NCBI GenBank assembly: GCA_964350605.1
Contig: CAYGKP010000037.1
Location: 1 to 16,369 of the forward strand
Reading direction: 5' to 3'
Length of the DNA stretch: 16,369 nt
Source: CAYGKP01 sp964350605
GTDB taxonomy: Bacteria; Bacteroidota; Bacteroidia; Cytophagales; JAAEPT01
The position numbers and the translations under genes were made by a program. The first letter of the stretch is position 1, and the number at the start of each line of letters is the position of its first letter. The notes under the pieces were generated by a model. That model was not told the origin of the DNA, did not search any database, and saw nothing but the letters and a program-made list of their open reading frames with translations. Positions 1-7,705 of the stretch are shown in pieces.

Positions 1-1167
1 GATGTCGCCCCCGCGCACTGCATCGACGGCGAACTTCGAGAGTTCTTCCATCCGACAGAACCATTGCTGGGACAAGCGCGGCTCGATCACCGCATCGGTG
101 CGCTCCGAGTGGCCCACTTTGTTTTGAATCTCCTCGACCTTGACGAGAAGTCCGTTCTCCTCCAGCCATTTGGCCAAGGCCTTCCGGGCGGCAAAGCGAT
201 CCATCCCTGCGAAGGGACCGCCGTGCTCGTTCAGCGTGCCGTCGGCGTTGAACACATCAATGGTCTTCAGGCCGTGCTTCTGGCCCAACGCAAAGTCGTT
301 CGGGTCGTGTGCCGGGGTCACTTTCAGCGAGCCGGTCCCGAATTCCGGGTCGATGTAGTCATCAAAAATGGCGGGCACCTCGCGGTCGACAATGGGCACG
401 CGAAGCTGCTTGCCTTTCAGGTGTTTGTAGCGCGCGTCGTCTGGGTGGAAACAGATGGCTGTATCACCCATGATTGTCTCGGGGCGCGTAGTAGCGATGA
501 CCACATGGCCGTCCTCCCCGACTACGTCATAGCGCACGTAATAGAGCTTCGACTGCTTCTCCTTGTGGACCACCTCCTCGTCACTGACCGCGGTGAGGCC
601 GATGGGGTCCCAGTTGACCATCCGCTCGCCGCGGTAGAGGTAGCCCTTCTCGTGCAGGTGAACGAACATCTCGATGACTGCCTCGGACAGCTTTGGCTCC
701 ATCGTAAAACGCTCGCGGTCCCAATCGCAGGAACAACCCAGTTTCTTGAGCTGGTCGATGATGATGCCCCCGTACTTGTCGGTCCACTCCCAGGCCAGGT
801 CGAGGAATTTCTCGCGGCCCACGTCCTGCTTGCTTTGGCCCGTGTCGGCCTTCAGCTTGTTGACCACTTTCGCCTCGGTCGCAATCGAAGCATGGTCGGT
901 GCCCGGCACCCAGACGGCCTCGAAGCCGCGCATGCGGGCCCGTCGGGTCAAAATGTCCTGAATGGTGTTGTTCAGCATGTGCCCCATGTGCAAGATGCCC
1001 GTGACGTTGGGCGGGGGGATCACGATGCTGTGCGCGGGCTTTTGGCTCTTCGCGTCGGCGCGGAAATAGCCGTTCTCCTGCCAATGGGCGTACCAGCGCG
1101 CCTCGACTTCGGCGGGTTGGTATTTGGTGCTGCGGGCGGGGGCGGTCGGCGGGCGTTGCGTGCTCAT
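1..1167 (-). CDS. valS: Valine--tRNA ligase (N-terminal 389 residues; 3' end beyond window)
   Basis: Class I aminoacyl-tRNA synthetase that charges tRNA-Val in the cytoplasm. Translating the minus strand from the ATG at 1167 gives 389 codons open to the left edge. The nucleotide-binding signature PPPNVTGILHMGH ends in the HIGH-type motif HMGH at residues 60-63. GTDHASIATE (89-98) and VNWDP (184-188) are typical of ValS. The inserted editing domain, which removes mischarged threonine, starts around residue 200 and shows ATTRPET at 225-231. KMSKS and the anticodon-binding domain lie outside the window. The gene begins 21 bases after the stop of the MscS gene, so it may be the last member of this minus-strand run. 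No Shine-Dalgarno is visible; a TAACTTG sequence 9 bases upstream resembles a truncated Bacteroidota -7 box. Identity is certain; the partial state is only the window edge. Confidence 0.97.
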   Translation of the reverse strand, partial: MSTQRPPTAPARSTKYQPAEVEARWYAHWQENGYFRADAKSQKPAHSIVIPPPNVTGILHMGHMLNNTIQDILTRRARMRGFEAVWVPGTDHASIATEAKVVNKLKADTGQSKQDVGREKFLDLAWEWTDKYGGIIIDQLKKLGCSCDWDRERFTMEPKLSEAVIEMFVHLHEKGYLYRGERMVNWDPIGLTAVSDEEVVHKEKQSKLYYVRYDVVGEDGHVVIATTRPETIMGDTAICFHPDDARYKHLKGKQLRVPIVDREVPAIFDDYIDPEFGTGSLKVTPAHDPNDFALGQKHGLKTIDVFNADGTLNEHGGPFAGMDRFAARKALAKWLEENGLLVKVEEIQNKVGHSERTDAVIEPRLSQQWFCRMEELSKFAVDAVRGGDI

Positions 1168-1188
1168 AAGGAGGCGCAAGTTAGGAAC

Positions 1189-3033
1189 TCAGTCCTGCTT
1201 CGGCCCGGTGTTTTCCACCCGAAAACTGGGAGTCTGGTAGTCACTGGGCAAATAGTCGGCAGGAATCGTTGATTGATTACCATCGCGAGGTGCTCGGTAG
1301 TGCGGCGACATGATCTCGACACCCGCCTCATTGAAGGCATCCTGAATGTTCTGGTGCAAGCCCGAATAGATCACCGCCATCCGCTCGGGTTGGTGGGTGT
1401 AGGCGTTCAGTTCATAACTGACATAGAAATCGTCGAGGCTAGTTTGCAGGACGAAAGGTTTGGGCTGTGGCTCCACGCCCTCGGTCTTGGCCGCCGCGCC
1501 CATCAACAGTTCGTGGACTTGCCGCCACGGCACGTCGTAACCGATTGTCACCGCCGTGTGGAGAATCAACCCTTGCTCCTGGGCCTTGGTCGAGAAGTTG
1601 ACCGTAGGGTTGGCCAGAATGGTGGCGTTGGGCACCGTGACTTCCTCATTCTTGATCGTGCGTACGCGGGTGACCAGCAACGACTTTTCGATGACATCGC
1701 CCGTCACTTCCCCGAAACGCACCCGGTCGCCGATCTTGAAGGGCCGCATGTAGGTGATCACAAGTCCAGCCACTGCATTCGAGATTGCCCCCGAAGAACC
1801 AAGCGAAACGATCAAGCCCAAGAACACCGAAACACCCTGGAAGACGGGGGAATTGGAGCCCGGTAGGTACGGAAAGATCGCCACGATCATGAAGGCATAG
1901 ATCACCACCTTCACAATATTGAAGGTCGGCTTCGCCCATTCGGGATAGAAGCCCCCGAGGGTCAATTTTCCTTCCTCAATCTCGCCCGCCAAGAACCGTA
2001 GCCCTTTCACGATGTAGCGGGTGACAATCACGATCACGATGATCGTAAACAAGTCGGGAAGGAAACGCAAGAAGCCCCACCACATGTCGCCCAAAGGCCC
2101 GAGCACGTAGCCAAGCAGGGTGTCGGACAGTTGCTCGGTGACCGGGAAAATCGAAAAGATGATCGGCAGGGTGAAGTAGAGCGAAAGCGCGATGATCAGG
2201 TAGCGCAGCACCTTTAGGCCCAGGTGAACGATGCCCGTCATGCGCTCGGCATTCACCAGTTCATAACCCCGGATCATGACCGGCTTGATGCGGCGGCCTT
2301 TTTGCAGTTCGACTTTGGTGCGGAACCAGCGGAAAAGTCGGTTGATCAGCCAGATGAGCCCCACAAGGCCCGCCAGCACCAACAAAATCAACCCAATGTC
2401 GCGGAGCCAAGACAACAAGCTGGTGCGCGCACGATAGTCGATGATGCCTTGCTTAATCGAGGAAAGATGCTGGGCGGCAACCAGTTGACTCGACTGACCT
2501 TCCCACTTGGCGTCGGTCGGAGTAATCGCCAAAATGACTTGGTCGTCGTAGAGCAGCGTGGTCATCATCTCTCCCTCGCTGACCTGGAACCGCGTGGAAT
2601 CGTAGCCTGACTTAAGGATTCGGGTCAATCGCTCGCTGACCGCCTCCGCCCGTTCGGCCACCGAAAAGGAGCCAATGCCCTCGTACAGGAAAAATAGTGT
2701 GTCATCATACAGCAGGACGGGCACCCCCGGCGTGGTCGCTCGAAGTGAATCGATTCGGCGCTTAAGGACCTTCGCCTGCGCCGACTTCTCTTCTTGCAAC
2801 GTGGCTAACTTCGCCTCCAACTCGGCCCGGGCTTGGGCATCGTTCGAGCGCAATTGGTCGAGCTGTTCGCGCAAGAGTTGCTCGCGCACGACGTTGACTT
2901 GCGTCAGCGAATCGGCGGCATCCAGGGTTTGCCCCAGACCTGCTTTCGGCAAGGTGTCGGCCTGTCCAAACAAGGAACCGGTGCTTGCACCAAGGGCAAG
3001 CACCAACAGAAAGGCGTGTCGGAAAACCATCAT
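1189..3033 (-). CDS. MscS-family mechanosensitive channel with long N-terminal periplasmic region
   Basis: Predicted inner-membrane tension-gated channel of 614 residues, which releases solutes on osmotic downshock. Residues 1-24 look like a signal peptide (FRHAFLLVLALGASTG). Residues about 45-98 are strongly charged and heptad-like, a likely coiled coil, followed by a small soluble domain at about 105-195. Membrane segments lie near 208-233, 263-298, 322-345 and 367-389. The pore helix at about 396-428 has the Gly/Ala-rich GSSGAISNAVAG pattern of MscS TM3, followed by PFKIGDRVRFGEVTGDV, the MscS beta domain. The alpha/beta domain continues to about 580 and ends in a polar tail. The length far exceeds E. 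coli MscS (about 286 aa) and fits larger MscS-like proteins. The ATG at 3033 (or the next codon) is preferred over an in-frame TTG at 3048 because it opens directly on the signal peptide and lies below a good -7/-33 promoter. The family is sure; the gating role is inferred. Confidence 0.93.
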   Translation of the reverse strand: MMVFRHAFLLVLALGASTGSLFGQADTLPKAGLGQTLDAADSLTQVNVVREQLLREQLDQLRSNDAQARAELEAKLATLQEEKSAQAKVLKRRIDSLRATTPGVPVLLYDDTLFFLYEGIGSFSVAERAEAVSERLTRILKSGYDSTRFQVSEGEMMTTLLYDDQVILAITPTDAKWEGQSSQLVAAQHLSSIKQGIIDYRARTSLLSWLRDIGLILLVLAGLVGLIWLINRLFRWFRTKVELQKGRRIKPVMIRGYELVNAERMTGIVHLGLKVLRYLIIALSLYFTLPIIFSIFPVTEQLSDTLLGYVLGPLGDMWWGFLRFLPDLFTIIVIVIVTRYIVKGLRFLAGEIEEGKLTLGGFYPEWAKPTFNIVKVVIYAFMIVAIFPYLPGSNSPVFQGVSVFLGLIVSLGSSGAISNAVAGLVITYMRPFKIGDRVRFGEVTGDVIEKSLLVTRVRTIKNEEVTVPNATILANPTVNFSTKAQEQGLILHTAVTIGYDVPWRQVHELLMGAAAKTEGVEPQPKPFVLQTSLDDFYVSYELNAYTHQPERMAVIYSGLHQNIQDAFNEAGVEIMSPHYRAPRDGNQSTIPADYLPSDYQTPSFRVENTGPKQD

Positions 3034-3052
3034 GAGGAACGAAATCAACGCG

Positions 3053-3082
3053 CAAAGATCGCGCTTACATCCTCGCCGCCAA
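3053..3082 (-). promoter_or_regulatory. Candidate Bacteroidota promoter for the MscS gene
   Basis: On the minus strand TTG (3082-3080) is followed by a 19-base spacer and GATCTTTG (3060-3053). Bacteroidota sigma-ABfr promoters use TTTG/TTG at -33 and TAnnTTTG at -7, spaced about 19-21. The -7 match has one mismatch (G for the first T). The -33 part lies inside the last codons of the upstream ald-family gene. Transcription would start about 12-15 bases before the MscS ATG. Confidence 0.45.
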
Positions 3083-4306
3083 GAGCAAGCTCAAATCGCG
3101 GTGCGTCAGGCCGAAACGCTGGGCCAAGCCGCCGCGCGTCACATGGCCTTTGTAGGTGTAGACCCCTTTCATGAACCAAGCCTTGCTGATCATCATCTCC
3201 TCGATGCCGCCCATCCGACCGGCTTGCAGCAGCATGGGCGTGAAGATGTTCGAGAGCGCCATCGAGGCGGTCCGGGCCACCCGCGAAGGAATGTTAGGCA
3301 CACAGTAGTGCAGCACGCCCTGAGCCTTGTAGGTGGGGCGCGAATGACTGGTCAGCTTCGAGGTCTCGAAGCAACCACCCTGGGAAATGCTCGCATCAAT
3401 GATGATCGCGCCAGGTTTCATCTTGGCGACCATGTCTTCGGTCACGACCACCGGGCTGCGGCCTTCTTCGCCGCGCAAGGCACCGACCACCACATCGGCA
3501 TCCATCAATTCGCGGGTCAGCGACTGCGCATCAATGACCGAGGTATAGAGTAATTCGCCGAGCTCGGTTTTCAAGCGGCGGAGCTTGTAATGGTGGTTGT
3601 CGAACACGCGGACCATCGCGCCGAGGCCCCGTGCGCCGCGCGAGACGTACTCGCCAATGGTCCCTGCACCCAGCACCACCACCTTCGTGGATGGCACGCC
3701 CGTCACGCCGCCCATGATCACCCCCGGACCGCCGCCCGTGGTACCCAGGTATTCGCAGGCAATGGCAATGATGCAACTGCCCGCGATCTCGCTCATCGAA
3801 CGGACCACTGGGCGGGTGCCGCCCTTGTCCTCAATGTACTCGTACGCGATGCCCGTGATGCGCCGTTCGTTGATTTGCTTGAGGTATTCGGCCTGAAGCT
3901 TGGCATGTTGCAAGGCCGAGAACAGCGTGGTACCTGGCTTCATGTGGGCGATTTCCTCCTTGGTCGGCGGCTCGACCTTCATCACTACGTTCTCCTTGAA
4001 GGCCTCCTCGGCGCTGTAGACGATGCGGGCCCCCGCTTCGCTGTAGGCATGGTCTTGAAATCCGGCGGCACGGCCCGCTTGCGTCTCGACGGTCACCTCA
4101 TGGCCGTTAGCAATCAGCAACGCCACCGAGCCCGGCGTCAGTGCGATGCGGTTCTCCTCTAATTCCCGTTCGCGGGGCAGGCCAATGCGAAGTGCCAAGC
4201 CCTCGGCGGGCACGCGCTGCATTTTTTCCATCGTTTCGAGGGCCGACTGGGTGGCCAAGGTGCTCGAAAGCGTGGGTGGGGGTCTGGGTTTAGCCGATTG
4301 GGGCAT
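3065..4306 (-). CDS. ald: Alanine dehydrogenase family protein with altered active-site residues
   Basis: 413-residue member of the alanine dehydrogenase / transhydrogenase N-terminal family, whose classical members interconvert alanine and pyruvate with NAD. A short Pro-rich N-terminal extension (about 35 residues) precedes the substrate domain (GLPRERELEENRIALTPG, 42-59). The Rossmann dinucleotide motif is GAGTIG at 213-218, with Asp236 at the end of the next strand (VRVFD), and GGCFETS follows at 310-316. Compared from memory with Mycobacterium tuberculosis Ald, Arg15 is kept (Arg53). Lys75, His96 and Asp270 correspond to Glu112, Gln133 and Ser308, so ordinary alanine oxidation is in doubt. 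A His (134) sits one residue from the expected catalytic position. The ATG overlaps the end of tsaE by 17 bases, suggesting translational coupling. The family is certain; the reaction is not. Confidence 0.85.
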   Translation of the reverse strand: MPQSAKPRPPPTLSSTLATQSALETMEKMQRVPAEGLALRIGLPRERELEENRIALTPGSVALLIANGHEVTVETQAGRAAGFQDHAYSEAGARIVYSAEEAFKENVVMKVEPPTKEEIAHMKPGTTLFSALQHAKLQAEYLKQINERRITGIAYEYIEDKGGTRPVVRSMSEIAGSCIIAIACEYLGTTGGGPGVIMGGVTGVPSTKVVVLGAGTIGEYVSRGARGLGAMVRVFDNHHYKLRRLKTELGELLYTSVIDAQSLTRELMDADVVVGALRGEEGRSPVVVTEDMVAKMKPGAIIIDASISQGGCFETSKLTSHSRPTYKAQGVLHYCVPNIPSRVARTASMALSNIFTPMLLQAGRMGGIEEMMISKAWFMKGVYTYKGHVTRGGLAQRFGLTHRDLSLLLAARM

Positions 4307-4748
4307 ATCTGGTTGCTGTCAACTGCCGCCCACCGTTGGGCAGGTGAAGAATCTCAAGGGCAAGGTACGGTGCTGACAGCCAAGGCGACGCCAGCGCGGG
4401 CCATTCGATCAAACAACGTTCGCCGCTGTCCAGCATCTCGGGCAAGCCCAGGTCGATCAACTCGGCTTCATTCTTCACCCGGTACAGGTCAATGTGGTGA
4501 ATCGGCTGGCCCTCGCCGTCCTCGTATTCATTGATGATGCCGAAGGAGGGACTTGACACCGCGTCGCTCACTGCCCACAGGTTGCAGAGCACACGAACTA
4601 ACGTCGTTTTCCCTGCACCCAGGTCGCCTTCCAGCGTCCAAACGGGGCAATCCGCACCCAGCCCGGTCAACTGCTCGGCTACGGGAGGCCAGGCCGTCTC
4701 ATCGGGAACCTCAAAGCAGCGTTGGGTCGGCAGCGGGGTGAACACCAT
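4290..4748 (-). CDS. tsaE: tRNA t6A37 threonylcarbamoyladenosine synthesis ATPase TsaE
   Basis: 152-residue P-loop ATPase that works with TsaB, TsaC and TsaD to make the t6A base at position 37 of ANN-decoding tRNAs. Visible motifs are the Walker A GDLGAGKTT (41-49), the TsaE signature SSPSFGIINEY (65-75; many homologues have SPTF), HHIDLYR (84-90) and LIEWP (113-117). Length is normal for the family. It starts 35 bases after the porX stop and its last 17 bases overlap the ald-family start, so porX, tsaE and ald look co-transcribed. The other t6A genes are not in the window. The assignment is firm from the motif set. Confidence 0.95.
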   Translation of the reverse strand: MVFTPLPTQRCFEVPDETAWPPVAEQLTGLGADCPVWTLEGDLGAGKTTLVRVLCNLWAVSDAVSSPSFGIINEYEDGEGQPIHHIDLYRVKNEAELIDLGLPEMLDSGERCLIEWPALASPWLSAPYLALEILHLPNGGRQLTATRYAPIG

Positions 4749-4783
4749 CGTTTCGATGACTGAAAGTACGAAAAAGGCCGCCG

Positions 4784-6346
4784 CTAGCGTGGGCGCAGTT
4801 CCACGTAGGGCACCAGCATCTCTTCGAGCGAGACGCCGCCGTGCTGGAATGAATCGCGGTATTTGGCGGCATACTGGTTGTAGTTGTTGGGGTAGACCAG
4901 GAACGTATCCTCGCGGGCGAACAAGTACCCGGCCCCCGGAATGGAATCAGGTAAGCCCCAATGGGCTGCTTTTCCCGACTCGATCACATCCTTCTTGTCG
5001 TAGCCCAGCCGCTTACCATACTTGAAGCGCAGGTTGGGGTTCAGGTCGCGCTCGCCGACCACTTGGACGGGCTTCTTAACCCGTACGGTCCCGTGGTCGG
5101 TGGTCAGGATCACCGGGATGCGGTCTTCGGCCAGCCGCTTGAGCACCGCTAAGAGCGACGAGTGCTCGAACCAGGAACGGGTCAGGGAGCGGTACGCCGC
5201 CTCGTCGCCAGCCAGCTCCTTCAGCACGGCCATCTCGCTACGCGCATGACTGAGCAGGTCCACGAAGTTGTAGACCAAGACAATCAAGTCGTTTTTGATC
5301 AGCGAGCTAAACTCGTCGGTTACGGCTTTGCCCTGCTGTTGAGAGATCACCTTCCGGTAGGCCATCGATTGCTTGAGGCCCTTGCGGTCCATATTGGTCT
5401 GCAAGAGTTCCGCCTCGAATTCATTCAGCCCTCCCTCCTGCCCGGGGCCTTCTTCGCGCCAATACTTGGGAAACTGCTTGGCGATCTGAGCCGGGAGCAG
5501 CCCCGCAAACAGGGAGTTGCGGGCATAGGAGGTGGTCGTCGGCAGGATGCTGCAATTGACCTCCTCGCGATCGACGAAGAAGTAGGGCCGCAACTCTTGC
5601 GCCAGGACTTTCCACTGGTCGTAGCGCAGGTTGTCGATCACGATGACCACGGCCTTGCCGTTGGTTTCCAGGAAAGGGAAGACGCGTTGCTCGAACACTT
5701 CGTGCGAGAAGTAGGGCCCCGCCGGACGGCCCGACTCCAGGATGTCCGCGTAGTTCTTATCGACAAACTCCGCAAAACGGTGGCCCGCCTCGCTTTTTTG
5801 GTGGTAGAACACCTCGGCCATCGCGGGCTCCTCGGCCTTGGCCAGTTCCAGTTCCCAATAGACCAAATCCTTGTAGACCTCGGCCCAGGCATCCAGGTCG
5901 TTGGCATCCTCGTAGCGAAAGCCCAGTTGTTGGAAGGCTTGTTGGTAGCCCTGGGTGGTCGTTTCGGTCACCAGGCGGCGGGCGTCGAGCAGCTTCTTGA
6001 GCGAAAGAAGAATCTGCTTCGGATTGATGGGCTTGAGGATGTAATCGGCGATCTGTGCGCCGATGGCCTGCTCCATCAAATGCTCTTCTTCATTCTTGGT
6101 GATCATCACCACCGGAAGGCCCGGACGGAGTGATTTCACCTGGCGCAAGGTCTCCAAACCCGAAAGGCCGGGCATGTTTTCGTCGAGCAAGAGCACATCA
6201 TAACTTTCCTCGCGCACGCGCTCGACGGCTTCAACCCCGCTGACCACGGGGTCGACATCATAGCCCTTCTCTTCTAAAAACAGGACGTGGGGCCGTAACA
6301 GCTCGATTTCGTCGTCGGCCCAAAGAATGCGTGGATTGGTACTCAC
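4784..6346 (-). CDS. porX: PorX: response regulator fused to a PglZ alkaline-phosphatase-superfamily domain
   Basis: 520-residue regulator. Residues 5-120 are a receiver domain with acidic pair Asp11-Asp12, phospho-acceptor Asp55 (LLLDENMPG), Thr83 and Lys105. A helical linker follows, then a PglZ domain from about 230 to the C-terminus. Metal and catalytic positions visible are Asp238 (VIDNLRYDQW), the Thr triplet 270-272, Asp363/His367 (FVDLLSH), Asp417-His418 (TTDHGT) and His502 (QHGG). In Porphyromonas gingivalis PorX acts with the kinase PorY and sigma factor SigP to control type IX secretion, and its PglZ domain is reported to be a zinc-dependent oligonucleotide phosphodiesterase. All key residues look intact. 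I chose the GTG at 6346 because PorX homologues begin with this short (S/T)NPRILWADDE stretch. The frame stays open to 6613, but that would run into the divergent HD gene. The kinase partner is not in the window. Confidence 0.93.
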   Translation of the reverse strand: MSTNPRILWADDEIELLRPHVLFLEEKGYDVDPVVSGVEAVERVREESYDVLLLDENMPGLSGLETLRQVKSLRPGLPVVMITKNEEEHLMEQAIGAQIADYILKPINPKQILLSLKKLLDARRLVTETTTQGYQQAFQQLGFRYEDANDLDAWAEVYKDLVYWELELAKAEEPAMAEVFYHQKSEAGHRFAEFVDKNYADILESGRPAGPYFSHEVFEQRVFPFLETNGKAVVIVIDNLRYDQWKVLAQELRPYFFVDREEVNCSILPTTTSYARNSLFAGLLPAQIAKQFPKYWREEGPGQEGGLNEFEAELLQTNMDRKGLKQSMAYRKVISQQQGKAVTDEFSSLIKNDLIVLVYNFVDLLSHARSEMAVLKELAGDEAAYRSLTRSWFEHSSLLAVLKRLAEDRIPVILTTDHGTVRVKKPVQVVGERDLNPNLRFKYGKRLGYDKKDVIESGKAAHWGLPDSIPGAGYLFAREDTFLVYPNNYNQYAAKYRDSFQHGGVSLEEMLVPYVELRPR

Positions 6347-6361
6347 TTGTGGAATGGTGGA

Positions 6362-6413
6362 TAAAGGTATCTGGCTGGTGGTTGCGGCCCCGCTCAAATT
6401 AGGAGAACTTTCG
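6362..6413. promoter_or_regulatory. Divergent promoter region between porX and the HD gene
   Basis: The 72-base gap 6347-6418 must hold the promoters of both divergent genes. For the HD gene, TTG at 6382-6384 lies 20 bases before GAACTTTC (6405-6412), a two-mismatch -7 box at correct spacing. AGGAG at 6401-6405 is rather far from the ATG for a ribosome site. For porX, TACCTTTA (6369-6362, minus strand) is a one-mismatch -7 box 15 bases above the GTG, but no well-spaced -33 was found. Weak matches; the region itself is the firm part. Confidence 0.35.
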
Positions 6414-6418
6414 CAGGC

Positions 6419-7648
6419 ATGCCTACCCGAAAGCTCAAGATCCTCAACGATCCGGTCTACGGTTTCGTCTCGCTGACCTCCGAGCGGCTTTTCGACCTGA
6501 TCGAACACCCCTATGTTCAGCGTCTTCGGCGCATCCGACAGATGGGGCTGTCCGAGCTGGTGTACCCCGGCGCCCTGCACACGCGTTTTCATCATGCCAT
6601 CGGGGCCATGCACCTGATGCGCATCGCGCTCGACAGCCTACGCTACAAGGGCCGCGAGATCTCCGAACAGGAATACGAATCGGCCCAAATCGCCATTCTG
6701 CTGCACGATTTGGGGCACGGGCCCTTCTCGCATGCCTTGGAGTTTAGCCTCCTGGAAGGCGTGCAGCACGAAAAGGTCTCGCTGTTGCTGATGAAAAAAC
6801 TCAGCGCGGAATTCGGCGGCGCGCTGGATACCGCCATTGAGATGTTCTCGGGAACCTACCCACGGCCCTTCTTCCACCAACTGATCTCCAGCCAACTGGA
6901 CATCGACCGCCTGGACTACCTACAACGCGACTGCTACTTCACGGGCGTGACCGAAGGGCAAATCGGGGCGCAACGGATCATTAAGCTGCTGGATGTCGAG
7001 AACGAAGCATTGGTCGTCGAGGAAAAAGGCATCTATTCGGTCGAAAATTTCCTCAACGCCCGCCGGTTGATGTACTGGCAGGTGTACCTGCACAAAGCCT
7101 CGCTCAGCGGCGAGCAGATGCTCATTTCCGCCTTGATGCGGGCCAAGTGGCTCGCCTCGCAAGGCGACTGCCCGCCCGGCAGTGTGGCATTGACCTATTT
7201 CCTCAGCCAGAGCATCGAACCGAAAACCTTGGCCCGCGATCCCCAAGCTTTGGACCACTTCCTGGCAATGGACGATTACGACCTGTGGATGGCCATCAAG
7301 ACCTGGGAGCATCACCCCGACCCCATTCTTTCCCTTCTCTGCGGAGGTATTCTGCACCGCAAACTCTTCCGCATCCACCTGAGCGACAAAGCCCCCAGCG
7401 GCGCGGAAATCAAACGCTGCGAAAAGAAAATTGAGGCGACTTATCCCTTCGGGACCGACACCGCACAATTTTTGCTGCTACGCGGGAAGGTGAGCAACAA
7501 AGGCTACATGGCGGGCGGCGAGAAAATCTTCATCCGCACCAAAACCGGAGAGATCAAGGACATCGCCGATGCCTCGGACCTGCCGAACATCAAGGCCATC
7601 AGCAAAGTGGTCAAGAAGCATTTCCTCGCCTACCCCAAAGGCCTCTAG
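6419..7648 (+). CDS. HD-domain metal-dependent phosphohydrolase
   Basis: 409-residue soluble protein of the HD/dGTPase-like superfamily (SAMHD1-related architecture). The HD motif set is in order: His58/His59 in TRFHHAIG, His96-Asp97 in LLHDLGHGPFSHA, and a distal acidic cluster Asp161/Asp163/Asp166 in SSQLDIDRLDYLQRD, the usual metal-binding quartet. The N-terminal KILNDPVYGFVSL opening is typical of the Bacteroidota group of these proteins. The substrate cannot be read from sequence; dNTPs or other nucleotides are known for relatives. It is transcribed away from porX across a 72-base gap and lies 57 bases upstream of lpxD. A 10-base palindrome spans its stop codon. The ATG at 6419 matches the conserved N-terminus. 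Family firm, reaction unknown. Confidence 0.92.
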   Translation: MPTRKLKILNDPVYGFVSLTSERLFDLIEHPYVQRLRRIRQMGLSELVYPGALHTRFHHAIGAMHLMRIALDSLRYKGREISEQEYESAQIAILLHDLGHGPFSHALEFSLLEGVQHEKVSLLLMKKLSAEFGGALDTAIEMFSGTYPRPFFHQLISSQLDIDRLDYLQRDCYFTGVTEGQIGAQRIIKLLDVENEALVVEEKGIYSVENFLNARRLMYWQVYLHKASLSGEQMLISALMRAKWLASQGDCPPGSVALTYFLSQSIEPKTLARDPQALDHFLAMDDYDLWMAIKTWEHHPDPILSLLCGGILHRKLFRIHLSDKAPSGAEIKRCEKKIEATYPFGTDTAQFLLLRGKVSNKGYMAGGEKIFIRTKTGEIKDIADASDLPNIKAISKVVKKHFLAYPKGL

Positions 7649-7705
7649 CGCTAGCCAGACTCTACCCAACGCTCGACAGACAGACTACCCTCCTTTCGAA
7701 CCTAC

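Noticed and set aside
64..1272. Long open frame (402 codons) on the plus strand
   Set aside because: It lies fully antisense to valS, begins on a non-ATG codon and its translation shows no domain pattern. High GC gives long open shadow frames opposite real genes here.
2675..3553. 292-codon plus-strand open frame across the MscS/ald junction
   Set aside because: It spans the ends of two well-supported minus-strand genes; the translation has no recognisable domain.
5162..6133. 323-codon plus-strand open frame opposite porX
   Set aside because: Translation is low-complexity in L, G, D, V with no motif and mirrors the conserved porX coding frame; a GC-driven shadow.
4784..6346. PglZ domain as a sign of a BREX phage-defence island
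   Set aside because: The receiver-PglZ fusion is PorX; no brxC, pglX or other BREX gene is present and the neighbours are housekeeping genes.
6347..6613. 89-codon upstream extension of porX to position 6613
   Set aside because: It would read antisense through the start of the HD gene and adds residues absent from PorX proteins, which start with the receiver domain; GTG 6346 fits.
7645..7654. Ten-base palindrome CTAGCGCTAG over the HD gene stop codon
   Set aside because: No flanking stem extension and no T run, so it is not convincing as a terminator; a 10-base palindrome can occur by chance in 16 kb.
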